From Membranipora membranacea (lineage: Eukaryota > Bryozoa > Gymnolaemata > Cheilostomatida > Membraniporidae): DNA of 64,000 nt. Made by a program: the position numbers and the translations under genes. This document shows, piece after piece, positions 24,901 to 34,224 of the stretch. How positions within the stretch are numbered: the stretch's first letter is position 1; each line of letters starts with the position of its first letter. Below the pieces are notes generated by a model that was not told the origin of the DNA, did not search any database, and saw only the letters and a program-made list of their open reading frames with translations. The DNA is taken from assembly GCA_914767715.1 (NCBI GenBank), contig OU612072.1, positions 27,032,001-27,096,000 on the forward strand. The letters run 5' to 3'.

Positions 24901-26572
24901 ATACTATATTACCTATCATGTTCCCTGCTTTGTATCGTATTAGTAAAGAACATTGGAATCAGACTATAATAGGTAAGCTGCCCTTCACTTTGTAACCCCA
25001 TGAGAATTCTACAAACAAACGAGGCAGCGAACCTTAGTCAAACCGTCCTGTATGTCGTAGCTTAGCCAAAGTGCATCACAGTTTCAGATTTGCTCCGATT
25101 CATTCGTATTTCGGGGCGCTTTGAACAAAGATGCTAGATTAAACTTAGTCTTATGGAAGGCTTGAGCTCTATGGGTCCCTGAGACCTTAACCCAGGTTGA
25201 TTCAAGTTAACTCGGCCAGCCTCTTCTCAAATACGAGACAAACTGCTTTGTAAGGTTTTCAGCATAACTAGTGTAGAGCTAATGTATGGATTAACAGACC
25301 CATAGAACACTATAAATGCGTCACTTTGATGGCAGGTCCCAATCAGATCTGGTAGTGATCTTATGCCTCTCCTGAGAGCAACAAAAAAAAGTATGAATTT
25401 AGAATACCTCAATCACAATGAGGAAGTAAAAAAATATACCTCAGACACTGATGTGAAAAAAACTTTTAATATCCAATTTCTGCAGAGTTCCCCAGTAGGT
25501 TATGAGGGGGAGTTCCTGTTCTCTTCCCCCATATATAATTTATAACTTGTCAGATGAGCTTTCACCTCAGATATAGGATATTATTGTGTATATGTGTATT
25601 ATTGTGTATTATTGTGTATATGTGTATTATTGTGTATATGTGTATTATTGTGTATATGTGTATTATTGTGTATATGTGTATTATTGTGTATATGTGTATT
25701 ATTGTGTATATGTGTATTATTGTGTATATGTGTATTATTGTGTATATGTGTATTATTGTGTATATGTGTATTATTGTGTATATGTGTATTATTGTGTATA
25801 TGTGTATTATTATGTGTATGTGTATTATTATCTTGTGTATTGAATGTTTACAGCTCTGGTATACAATGTGCTGAAGACTTTCATGGAGATGAATAGTAAA
25901 CTGTTTGATGAACTGACAGCCAACTATAAGTCTGAACGACAGAAGTAAGATCTAATAATATGATCTTCTAATATAATCTTCTAATATACTTCTCTGTACT
26001 TCAGTGGGGAATAACTTTGTGTTTTATTGTACATCCTTGTCTTCCAAACACAAGCTGGAGTCTTAAAACAGGAATGAGCGATGCTTTACTAAAGCAAAAT
26101 ATCACATCGCTCACAATTACCACTCACTTGATCTTTCAGTTAGACGAAGTCGCTCACTCAAAATGTATATAATTCCATCAATGAGTGAGCGAATTCTGAG
26201 TGAGACTCTAGCGAGTATCACTCACTCATTAAATATGCTTAAACCTTTTCTTGCCTCTTATTAACAGAGAGCGTAGAAGGGAGAAGGAGAGAGAAGAATT
26301 ATGGAGGCGACTAGACAAATTAACATTAGGAGCTCAGCCTACGAGTCCGAACGCGTCCCCTAGTCGTACAAGACGTAGAAAAAGAGTGAATGATTACCCT
26401 CAGCTCGGTATGTAAAATCTCATATGATATCCTATACATCTTTTATCTGTTATATTATATATCTCAGATATTATGTTATATATCTCTGTTACTGTGATAT
26501 CAGTGCTGATATTTCGCTTTGTATTGTACTGATTGATTTTTGTTTTGTATTGTTGCAGATATCCAGCGATAG
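18952..26572 (+). CDS. PPP2R5: PP2A regulatory subunit B' (B56 family), 11 exons
   Basis: B56-type regulatory subunit that targets the protein phosphatase 2A core enzyme to substrates. Exons: 18952-19123, 20635-20831, 21467-21661, 22157-22287, 22702-22870, 23484-23558, 24318-24467, 24834-24972, 25854-25944, 26268-26407, 26559-26572. Phases join throughout, giving 490 codons plus TAG. The HEAT-like core (about residues 65-435) is strongly conserved: [117 protein letters not shown]. The HRIYGKF segment belongs to the region that reads LxxIxE ligands in this family. The N-terminus is short and basic, and the C-terminus has an NLS-like RTRRRKR. Which vertebrate paralogue is closest cannot be told by eye. 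The exon 4 donor is unusual (CTCAA|GTTTGT), and exons 3 and 6 have duplicated acceptors. Confidence 0.95.
20556..20574. repeat. Perfect palindrome CCAGGGAGAATTCTCCCTG
   Basis: Near-perfect 19-bp palindrome in intron 1 of the B56 gene. It has the same CCAGGGAG/CTCCCTG ends as the hairpins at 911-961 and 15335-15388, but here the arms abut. TTAGACC repeats flank it on both sides. Confidence 0.55.
21000..21146 (-). mobile_element. tRNA-derived SINE-like element
   Basis: On the minus strand, an A-box-like TGGTGTAGTGG (21131-21141) and a perfect B box GGTTCGAATCC (21087-21097) stand at tRNA-like spacing, and GGGTGGT can pair with GCTACCC as an acceptor stem. The T stem is mismatched and the D and anticodon arms are poor, so it is not a functional tRNA gene. 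About 75 bp of non-tRNA sequence follow (to the GTAAGGGTG region), as in a tRNA-headed SINE. It lies in intron 2 of the B56 gene, antisense to it. Confidence 0.6.
21323..21466 (+). repeat. 36-bp tandem repeat of a splice acceptor plus exon start (B56 exon 3)
   Basis: Four 36-bp copies precede the canonical exon 3 start at 21467. Each unit holds an acceptor tract (ttatattacag) followed by the first 25 bases of the exon (gtggcgtgtaacgtattcc...). The copies start at 21323, 21359, 21395, 21431 and, for the true exon, 21467. The 36-bp period keeps frame and has no stop, so use of an upstream acceptor inserts 12 residues per unit ([12 protein letters not shown]). The outermost copy differs slightly (GCGTTTAAC, acceptor ttctaag). 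The family's usual sequence is matched by the innermost acceptor. Confidence 0.92.
21745..22045. mobile_element. MITE family B, diverged copy in B56 intron
   Basis: The right half (attctaaatcaaaaacatat, ttttcctatg, gagatgacaactccgaat, actcagaaaac) matches the right arm of the 500-bp element at 33331-33830. The left half (agttgtcatttctccatttgg, then gcatagga) matches its left arm. It is thus a shorter, decayed copy of the same inverted-repeat element, ending just before exon 4 of the B56 gene. Confidence 0.6.
23378..23483 (+). repeat. 53-bp repeat duplicating the acceptor and start of B56 exon 6
   Basis: Two extra copies of the exon 6 start (ttagcatactgcgtagtaca and a more diverged one) lie at 23431 and 23378, at exact 53-bp spacing from the true exon start at 23484. 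The 23431 copy is preceded by the same acceptor (attacttttacag). As 53 is not a multiple of three, use of the 23431 acceptor would shift frame and hit a stop within about 18 codons. Confidence 0.85.
25571..25830. repeat. 18-bp minisatellite TGTATTATTGTGTATATG (B56 intron 8)
   Basis: About 14 copies of an 18-bp unit ending 24 bp before exon 9. The 18-bp period leaves all three plus-strand frames open, giving artefactual Tyr/Val/Cys-rich frames. Confidence 0.9.
26050..26235. mobile_element. MITE family A, decayed copy in B56 intron 9
   Basis: Shares long stretches with the element at 7812-8056 (atcacatcgctcacaatta, accactcacttgatctttca, gtatataattc, gagtgagcga) in the same order. The GGGGGGTCTTTCAA termini are missing. 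It ends about 30 bp before exon 10. Confidence 0.6.
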
Positions 26573-26941
26573 AATGTCTTACCCTGATACCTCCTATAGA
26601 ACATAGCATCTACCATATCACTATACTCTGCTACGGAATATAAAACTCAGAAAAACAGGAAATAGTAAGACATTAATTGTGATTGATGTCAGATCTAATG
26701 TAATTGCCTTCCATGACACCCTGTTACCATGACAACAATGATCACATGATCACAACAATACCATGACAGTATATAATACAAGTCAAACTTAGTCATATAT
26801 AGGCTTTATTTATTGGATATACATGTCGAGCTGATGGAACAGTTTATTTTTTGGTTTAATGGTGGATATACAACTGAATCTCAATATTGGATAACAGCAG
26901 TGTTGATTCAGGCAGGTCTTGAATTTTATGTCTCTCCCTTG

Positions 26942-26973
26942 TGGGAGGGAGGGGGAGGGAGGGGGAGGGAGGG
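26942..26973 (+). repeat. G-quadruplex-forming GGGAGGG tract
   Basis: Six G-runs of three to five G separated by single A bases (GGGAGGGAGGGGGAGGG...), a very strong intramolecular G4 pattern. It is on the coding strand about 370 bp past the B56 stop, so it may be in the 3' UTR. Confidence 0.75.
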
Positions 26974-27378
26974 CGAGCTTTACTGACAGAACTAGTCACA
27001 CTGCTGCATAGCTAAATGGATACCGATGATGTTATTTTTTTTTTCTCACTTTTGGTCTCAATCTTATAAAAATAGCTAAAGCTGATAGCTACTTAAAAAT
27101 AGCTAAAGATCATAGCTATGAATACTTCACATACAACATTTGTTTTGTTCTCTAAATATATTTTGTCAAAGAATCGAAGCTCGTGAAATAAATGTCAAAA
27201 TTTCAAAACTATACATTTTATTTTATGTGGATTTGCTGAAAGCATTAATTGTAATACTCAAATAAAACAATGTAATATTTATCTTATGATATGAGGAAAA
27301 CTTATATGTATGGGCAGGTTAGAGGTGTACTGTACCTGTGTAGTGTTCAGCCTATCAGTAGGTGCCACTGCACCCTAA

Positions 27379-27396
27379 CCCCCCCCCCCCCCCCCC
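27379..27396 (+). repeat. Poly-C tract (18 C)
   Basis: A homopolymer run followed by AAGCTTGTCAAGACAGGCTAG, a motif close to one found beside the giant minisatellite (8165-8180). The tract may belong to a dispersed repeat. Confidence 0.7.
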
Positions 27397-27936
27397 ACCG
27401 AACTAAGCTTGTCAAGACAGGCTAGCTGTACCCATGCTCTCTGCCTGTCTATGTTTACCCATCCTCCTTGCTTATAGTGAAGCTAGGCTCTACAAGCTTT
27501 GTTGGTGGATTGGGGAGTGGACATGAATGCAATGAGTTTGGTAGCCAGGGCAGACTGTCTGCCTCCCTGTTAGTAGAGTTTGGTACTGTTGGTGATTGTG
27601 GAATGGAAGTATAAAGAGTTGTTCTCTCATTGTAATGACCTTGAAGGAGGTCATACGGGTCAGACATCTAGAAACTAATTTTGTATGATAACTATCATAT
27701 TTTGTATGTCTATTTTCTCATGCTCTGATAGAAAAGTTCAAGAGAGGGAAAACAGAAATCTGTCTTGCTATCTATAACAGTTACACCAAGGAGTTACAGG
27801 TTACACTTTTGACTAGGGCAAGTTAGTCACAACAGCCGGAGTCATATCTGCAAGCCTTCAATGCAGTTTGGTAGTGCTTAATCTCTATCTCTCTCTCTGT
27901 TTTGTTCTGTAGTGTAGTAGTAGTAGTACTATGATA

Positions 27937-28015
27937 GATAGATAGATAGATAAACACACACTACACACTGATAGTAACTATTAATGTGTAGTGTGTGTTT
28001 ATCTATCTATCTATT
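27937..28015. repeat. 31-bp stem hairpin containing GATA/CA microsatellites
   Basis: Left arm (GATA)n AAACACACACTACACA and right arm TGTGTAGTGTGTGTTT(ATCT)n are complementary at 30 of 31 positions, with a 17-base loop. The arms contain microsatellite sequence, so an inverted duplication of a microsatellite is the simplest origin. It lies about 90 bp before the LINE open frame. Confidence 0.65.
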
Positions 28016-28105
28016 CTATTATTAATGTTTTACAGCTGATGTGGGGTGGCATAACTAAATTTTACATGCCACCACACACTTATCTTGGTCTTTTTGTAAC
28101 AAGGA

Positions 28106-30361
28106 ATGTCTCACTTTCCTTCCAAAGCTTCTGGTGACCCAAACTGCAATCAATTTACTGAGACCTCTGTCTGGACACCAGATAGAGAAGAATTGAATAT
28201 TTATTACCAAACAAGATTCAGTTCCATAGTCATATGTCCAGGGCTTAGCGATCACTATATCATTGACATTGAAATGCGATATAGTAAACGTATCACATCA
28301 GATAATACTCGAGAAATACGACTATACAGCAAAGCTGATGTTGATGCATTCCAAGAACAATTATGGACCACGCAAAATGATTTAGCGACTATGACTGATG
28401 TCAACGAAATGTGGAGTCTCTTCTCCAGAGAATTAAAACTTGCTGTTAATAAAGCAGTACCTGTAAAGTCAGTGAGACCTAAACCGTCTAATCAACCTCG
28501 CTGGTTCAATCGAAAAGCAAACAAACTGGTCACCAAGCACCGCAAGACCTATAATAAGTATAAAGACAGTGGTGATCCTTTTTTTCTCACAAAATACAAA
28601 CAAGAAAGGCGTTCGCACCGTGTTGAACTGCGTAAAATAGAACAGGATTATATTAGCATTAAAATCTGTAAACCGCTCGAGACAGGCAACAGTAAACCAT
28701 TTTATCAACACTTGAAGTGGACTCAAGGTGTTACGAAGCCCCCTATGAAACTCAAGACTGAGGGAAATGACCACACTGAAGACCCAATAGAATGTGCTAA
28801 TATTTTGAATGAGTTCTTCAGCTCACAATTCTGCAAACAACACCAACTCGATAGCAACAATGCATATAATTGTACCGCCTCATCTATTGAGGTATCTGAT
28901 GCTGGAGTTGCAAACCTCCTTACTGCTCTCAAGAATGGAAAATCAGCAGGTCCAGATGATATACGCAAAGAGGATCTCGTAATAGACACAATCATGACTG
29001 CTAAGTGCCTTACTTCTATATTCAAAGTCTCTCTATCTACCTCAACACTTCCCGGTGAATGGAAGCTAGCTTATGTGTCCCCCCTTCATAAAAAAGGACC
29101 TGCTGATCAACCAAATAACTACCGACCTATATCGCTTACTAGCATTCCTTGCAAGTTGCTCGAACATATTGTGCTTCACCACCTAAACGTTGCATTAGAT
29201 AAGTTCTTGTATAACAGACAGCATGGTTTCCGTAAGGGGCTGTCATGTGAGACACAATTATGCGGCACATATCACGACATTGCTAGGCATGTAGACAAAG
29301 GTGATACTATTCATGCCGTAGTTCTTGACTTTGCAAAGGCGTTCGATAAAGTTCCACACAAACTCCTAATGCAAAAACTATCTAACATTCCTAATGTGAG
29401 TACACAGATAATGAAATGGATTCATGACTTCCTTATGGACCGCAAACAAAAAGTAAGGATTAAAGGGAAACTTTCATATGAACTGCCTGTAACTTCTGGG
29501 GTTCCTCAGGGGTCAGTACTAGGCCCCACCCTCTTCCTAGCCTACATTAATGATCTGCCGGACCAAGTTGATTGTGACATTAGTCTGTTTGCCGATGACA
29601 CCCTCATCTACCAGGTGGTCAACAATACTCAAGACAAATTAAGATTTCAAAACAATGTGTATGCACTTCAGCAATGGGCAAATGTATGGTGCATGTCCTT
29701 CAACGTTGACAAATGTTCAGTTCTTCCCTTCAATCAGTCTCCGACTTCCCCTGATACCAACTATGTGCTAGACGGGACAACCCTAGAGACTGTGCGGGAG
29801 ACTCGCTACCTAGGCGTCATTCTTCAGTCGGATTTGAAATTTAACAATCACATTCATAGTAAGATTGGAAAAGCTAAAAAACAATTGGGCATGATTAAAC
29901 GCGCACTACGTGATGCCCCTGCATCCGCTCGTCTCCTTGCCTACACCAGCCTATGTAGACCTCATGTTGAGTATGCAGCTTCTGTCTGGGATACGACACT
30001 AGGTTATCTAATAAATGACATTGAGATGGTGCAACATAAGGCCATAAGATTTATATCCACCCTCAAAGGGAGGGATAGTGTGACAGAGGCTCGTGAAAAA
30101 CTAGAATTAGAAACCCTAGCCGATAGGCGAACAAAAATAAGACATGCTCTGTTACTTCGCCTGCTGTCCCATGAGGAAAACAACAAATCGCTCACATCTG
30201 CTTATGATGAACTTATAAATGATAGACCTGCTAATGTAGCAGTTACCAGGGCAGTGACTCGGGGAGATCCCCCCACAATATATGCTAGCAAATCAGTGTA
30301 TTATAACAGCTTCTTACCAAAAACAGTTCGTGAGACCAAAGCGAAGCTGGGATCACAGTGA
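28106..30361 (+). CDS. Non-LTR retrotransposon (CR1/Jockey-like) ORF2, 5'-truncated
   Basis: A 751-codon open frame encoding the end of an apurinic-type endonuclease (SDHYIIDIE, about residue 48) and a complete reverse transcriptase. RT motifs: YRPISLTSIPCKLLEHI (about residue 339), GFRKGLSCETQL, VVLDFAKAFDKVPHKLL, SGVPQGSVLGPTLFLAYIND and the catalytic FADDTLIYQ (about residue 495), followed by the usual thumb and C-terminal segment (CRPHVEYAASVWD). Most of the endonuclease, ORF1 and the 5' UTR are missing, as in a copy cut short during insertion. The RT frame has no stops, implying recent insertion. The element appears to end near 30510 after AAGAAGAAG and (GTAAGAG)n tail-like sequence. Cellular transcription is unknown. 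Confidence 0.93.
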   Translation: MSHFPSKASGDPNCNQFTETSVWTPDREELNIYYQTRFSSIVICPGLSDHYIIDIEMRYSKRITSDNTREIRLYSKADVDAFQEQLWTTQNDLATMTDVNEMWSLFSRELKLAVNKAVPVKSVRPKPSNQPRWFNRKANKLVTKHRKTYNKYKDSGDPFFLTKYKQERRSHRVELRKIEQDYISIKICKPLETGNSKPFYQHLKWTQGVTKPPMKLKTEGNDHTEDPIECANILNEFFSSQFCKQHQLDSNNAYNCTASSIEVSDAGVANLLTALKNGKSAGPDDIRKEDLVIDTIMTAKCLTSIFKVSLSTSTLPGEWKLAYVSPLHKKGPADQPNNYRPISLTSIPCKLLEHIVLHHLNVALDKFLYNRQHGFRKGLSCETQLCGTYHDIARHVDKGDTIHAVVLDFAKAFDKVPHKLLMQKLSNIPNVSTQIMKWIHDFLMDRKQKVRIKGKLSYELPVTSGVPQGSVLGPTLFLAYINDLPDQVDCDISLFADDTLIYQVVNNTQDKLRFQNNVYALQQWANVWCMSFNVDKCSVLPFNQSPTSPDTNYVLDGTTLETVRETRYLGVILQSDLKFNNHIHSKIGKAKKQLGMIKRALRDAPASARLLAYTSLCRPHVEYAASVWDTTLGYLINDIEMVQHKAIRFISTLKGRDSVTEAREKLELETLADRRTKIRHALLLRLLSHEENNKSLTSAYDELINDRPANVAVTRAVTRGDPPTIYASKSVYYNSFLPKTVRETKAKLGSQ

Positions 30362-30512
30362 TGACACTTATATTAATGCTATGCAAAATAGTCGCAAGGC
30401 GACAGACCTGAATCACATGCTGGCTAAGGATTAAAATTAATGAGGCGTACCGCTTACGCAATGTTCTAGTACGTGCTAAAGAAGAAGAGGTAAGAGGTAA
30501 GAGGTAAAGATT
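30362..30512 (+). mobile_element. LINE 3' UTR and tail
   Basis: Short 3' segment after the RT stop ending in AAAGAAGAAGAGGTAAGAGG, a tandem-like tail as in CR1/Jockey-type elements. The exact end is a judgement. Confidence 0.5.
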
Positions 30513-30539
30513 TATGCTGTTCCGAATGGGCTCTAAAAC

Positions 30540-31090
30540 CTGTCGCTGGCAACAGGTGTTGTAAGACGTGTGGCAGGTGCTGTATGAGACATGTCTTACA
30601 ACAGTCAAGGCTTATATAGCATTGTTGGTGGTGCTTTACATAGATAGATCGGGTCTGCATGAGCGCTGTAAGACATGCAGCACCTGCCACAATTCTCAGA
30701 AAACCCATGTGTTGGATTGTACTAAGTACCTAAAATATGGCTTAGCAAGCAACATGGGCTGCACCAACAAACCCTCTACTATGATTGTTTCATAAATCTG
30801 GCTACTGCCCGTCCTGATCTGGCCTTTTTCTCCAATGTCTCTATGGGCAGTAGCCGATGATATGAAAATATAATAGCGAAGGGATTCTTGATACAGCCCA
30901 TGTTTTGCACTAAGACTTTTTTTGGTATTTAGTCCAATCCAACACTGGGGTGTTGTGAGACATGTGACAGGTGCTGTATGGACATGTCTTACAACACTCT
31001 ATTTGCCCCTACAGCACAAACAACAATGCTTTATAGGCTTTGAATGCTGTAAGATATGTCCCAAACAGCACCTGCCATGTTGTGCTAAAA
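30540..31090. mobile_element. Nested foldback (inverted-repeat) element
   Basis: A large imperfect palindrome. The left part (ggcaggtgctgtatgaga...cccatgtgttggattgtact...caacatgggctg) is mirrored on the right (cagcccatgttttgcacta...ccaatccaacactgggg...gacaggtgctgtatgga). The centre is a perfect 11-bp hairpin (ggctactgccc/gggcagtagcc, about 30799-30854). Each arm again contains its own inverted repeat (ggcaggtgctg/cagcacctgcc). No coding capacity is evident. Confidence 0.6.
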
Positions 31091-31204
31091 ATGTGTCCGG
31101 TAAATGGCCATCCCCACACATCTCTGTGAAAGGACCATCCCCTTATGACAAATACCCACCTGGCAGTACTAACTGGCCATCCATTTCACCTTGTAGTTGT
31201 ACCA

Positions 31205-31510
31205 ATCTTAGTGTGACTGTCGTAAACCCATCCGGATGCAACAGTCGGATAGCTGTGTGGTTGCCGAATAGGCAGCCAGTTGGGACTCAGACATCCAGAT
31301 GGGTTTGTCGCCCCAATGATGCGGAATTTCTACAAACCATCCTACTCTGTTACAAACCCATCCACCTCTGTCAAATTAATGTCCCAATGCATTTTATGCA
31401 ACCGGATGCTTATTGGCCTACAGCGCTTGTCCGAGGACCAACCTGATGCCTATTTGGCAACCACCGGAGGCCACACAGACATCCATGTTGTGCAGCACAA
31501 TGCATGTAAT
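31205..31510. mobile_element. MITE-like family C copy (ACAAACCCATCCG ends)
   Basis: Contains aaacccatccggatgcaaca, internal inverted copies of the same sequence (catccagatgggtttgt), and a stretch gttacaaacccatc...tttatgcaaccggatgc...tattggc. All of this recurs in the same order at 47055-47375. Two internally palindromic halves make up the unit. It carries no genes. Confidence 0.65.
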
Positions 31511-33330
31511 AAGCTATTACAGAAAACTAGCACAAGCCACTGCAATCTCTATACCTTTCAACTACAATGGATCCTGAATTTCCAAACAATGCTGAAGAAT
31601 GAAGCTATCTGATTTTGTACACAGTCTCTGCTGAGACCACCAATATATTTATTTGGCTCTCAATGTGGAGATCTAAGTGATCCTGCTGTCCAAGCGGCGG
31701 TTTATTAGCCTTGTACAGTACTAAGTAGTCCTCACTTTGTGCAGTTATTGTTCTCTCCTTTCTAGGAGAGAATAATTACTGACATAATCCAAAGATTATA
31801 CCCAGAAAAGCATCTAGTTTATACACCATTTCAGCATCAGTAATTGTGAAACTCCTGTTACCTGAGACAAGCTTGCAAGCCAGTGGGTTACATATGGCCA
31901 CTACAAACCAAAATTTCCATAATCAGACGTCCTTAGACTAGACTGTGTCATTCGCACACTATCTTGACAAGCAAGATGAGCAAGTAGTGTTGTGAGATTT
32001 TATACCCTTGTAGTACAGGGTTTGTCTTTAGCTTACAGATGCTCATTTTTCTTTACTTCAGTATATGTATGACGTCTTCTTCTCATTATACATAATATAT
32101 AACTTGTAAATATGTAAAAAACTTGTAAATATGTAAAATACCTTATAAATACACATAACTTATAAATATGTTTAATAACTTATAAATACATATGTAACTT
32201 ATAAGTACGTATAGGCCTACACACCCGTGTTATGGTAACCAAACTCTACCGACCTGATTTCAAAATTTAGCCGACTTACAGCTAGAATTATGAACACCAC
32301 CAGCAGTTTTCAACATTACCACAATGTTAATTTATTGCTTATCTAAGCTCACAGAGTTTTCCACAAATAGGCAAGATGGGAGGGGCTTACTAGGGAAGAT
32401 GGGAGGGGCTTACTAGGGAAGATGGGAGGGGCTTACTAGGGAAGATGGGAGGGGCTTACTAGGGAAGTAACATCATTTGATGATTTATCTGACTAACCTA
32501 TCTGCTTCACAGAGACAAGGCTTCTGATATCCGCGGTATATACACTTACACTTAGAAATACAAGCTCCGGGGGTAGGTATGCTATAATCTCTTGTCTCAC
32601 ACAAAGCTCACCCTGATATCTCAATATCTAAAGCTCCATAAGTATGAGTAACTCTTACATGATCCCCTGCAGCACCAATATGCTGGTAGTAATTATAAAG
32701 CATTCACCTAACGACTGTGCCATATAAAGTAATGCAGTGCTGAACTCTTAAAACTTTGTTACTACTATTACTATATGGCTGATGCTCTGTTGGTGTTAAC
32801 ATCTGATATATCATCTCCTTTTTCTCAAATTATATTTACAGATATGAGGTGACTGATTCGTGAGCTGACCATATCCTATCTCTCTATCTGCACCTTTGAT
32901 ACACGGAGGACTGTAAACTTTTGATTCCTAAGCACTTAAGTGCCACCTAAATGGTAAGTCACGCCAAATACAAGCTGAAAAAATGCACAAAGGAAGGATC
33001 TCACTAAAAAAGAAGAAAATGCTTTGAAATTATTATCGGTGGTAAATTGCTATGGAGTAACTATTTGTCTGATGAATATTTCTAGTTGCCAGCTTAACTT
33101 AGTGGCCGGGACATGTAACTGAGGAGTCCTTGATATAATGATACTGCCATCAGAGAGAGTTTGTGAACTTATTCAATTTAATTTATCAACTCCCTTGATC
33201 AACCATAAATGATTTTCTGGAGCTAAAATTTGACTGGTTGTGCCATTTCCCAAACATTCAATCAAATTGTAAACTAAATTAATAAATCAATTGTAGATAA
33301 ACTTTCCCTGATGATCTTAAGGCTAATAAT
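31511..33330. other. Intergenic, no gene recognised
   Basis: Nothing here has coding character. It includes an AT-rich stretch of repeated acttataaatatgt-like sequence (about 32090-32215) and one small tandem repeat. Aaaggtaagtc-like donor sequences near 32950 could belong to untranslated 5' exons of the zinc-finger gene, but I cannot support that. Confidence 0.3.
32373..32467. repeat. 23-bp tandem repeat, 4 copies
   Basis: Four identical copies of aagatgggaggggcttactaggg plus a few bases. Confidence 0.9.
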
Positions 33331-33830
33331 AGACAGTTTTCTAAGCTCTTATTTATGCCTCAATTGGGAGTTGTCCTCTCTCCATTTTGGTACTTTTAAC
33401 ACACTGCGCATAGGAAAAACCTGCTGAAAGAGGGTTATTTTGAAAACCGCTTATGTTAGGATAAAAATGATTTTTGATTCAGAGTCTGCACCATTGAAAA
33501 CTCTGTGAGACAGGGTTTCCAAATCATTGGAAGCTTGAATGTTCATAAATCTTAATTTTGGTGACAAAACTCATGAAAAATTCTGCCAAATTGTCCTCAA
33601 AACAGGCAGACAATGCTATCCAAATACTAAAATGATTTCCCAAACTATGCCCACATGTGTTTTCAATGCTGCAGATTCTGAATCAAAAATAATTTTTATC
33701 CTATGGTAAGCGGTTATCAAGATAACCCTCTTTTCAGCACGTTTTTCCTATGCGGCGTGGGTTAAAAGTACCAAACTGGAGAGAGGACAACTCCGAACTG
33801 AGGCCTAAATCAGAGCTCAGAAAACTGTCT
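33331..33830. mobile_element. MITE family B, 500-bp element with long inverted repeats
   Basis: Starts agacagttttctaagctct and ends agagctcagaaaactgtct. Arms of about 170 bp are complementary through gagttgtcctctctcc, ttttggtacttttaac, cataggaaaaac and aaccgcttatg...gataaaaat. The middle about 160 bp is unique. There is no reading frame of note. A decayed copy lies at 21745-22045. I could not establish a target-site duplication. Confidence 0.75.
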
Positions 33831-34224
33831 ATACTACTAGCTTTTATCCGCTGACGTCACTGTTTAGCCCCTGATCTATTGTTTCAGCTCCCTGATCTCT
33901 TGTTATAGCCTCCTGCTCACAATCTATGACTTACAGATTCATTGATGGAATCTTCGGCAACTAATTACCGTGAGTATTCTCTGAACGTGTCCGTAAATAT
34001 AACCAGGCCAAAAACTGCAAACTGCAAAAATGTGTTAACCCATGTCACAAGTGCACAAGCATCCCGTGTCCAATGAATAGCATACTGTTGAAATCTTGGG
34101 CTCAGTTTGTTGTTGATGAGTGGGATTCGGGGTTTGTAAATTGTCAAACAAAATGTCTGAAAATATTTCAGTAAGATTTTACAGTATATCTATAATAATT
34201 GAGTGATATATCAGGCTTTCCTTC
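33831..34224 (+). promoter_or_regulatory. Upstream region of the zinc-finger gene
   Basis: The region includes a possible untranslated exon ending in AATTACC|GTGAGT (donor at 33970) and acceptor-like CAG sites at 34171 and 34213. The short ATG frame at 33943 does not join the main frame in phase, so any such exon would be non-coding. No TATA box is evident. Confidence 0.3.

Larger units (their letters stand above)
26573..27935. other. B56 3' flank and intergenic sequence
   Basis: Contains the presumed 3' UTR of the B56 gene. I see no strong AATAAA near the stop; aataaa-like sequence occurs around 27188 and 27262, so the UTR could be several hundred bases long. A G-rich repeat and a poly-C tract lie here. 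No coding evidence. Confidence 0.4.

Noticed and set aside
33943-33970. A coding first exon (ATGGAATCTTCG...) for the zinc-finger gene
   Set aside because: Joining its donor to the acceptors seen before 34225 gives a frame shift or a stop, so it could only be untranslated.
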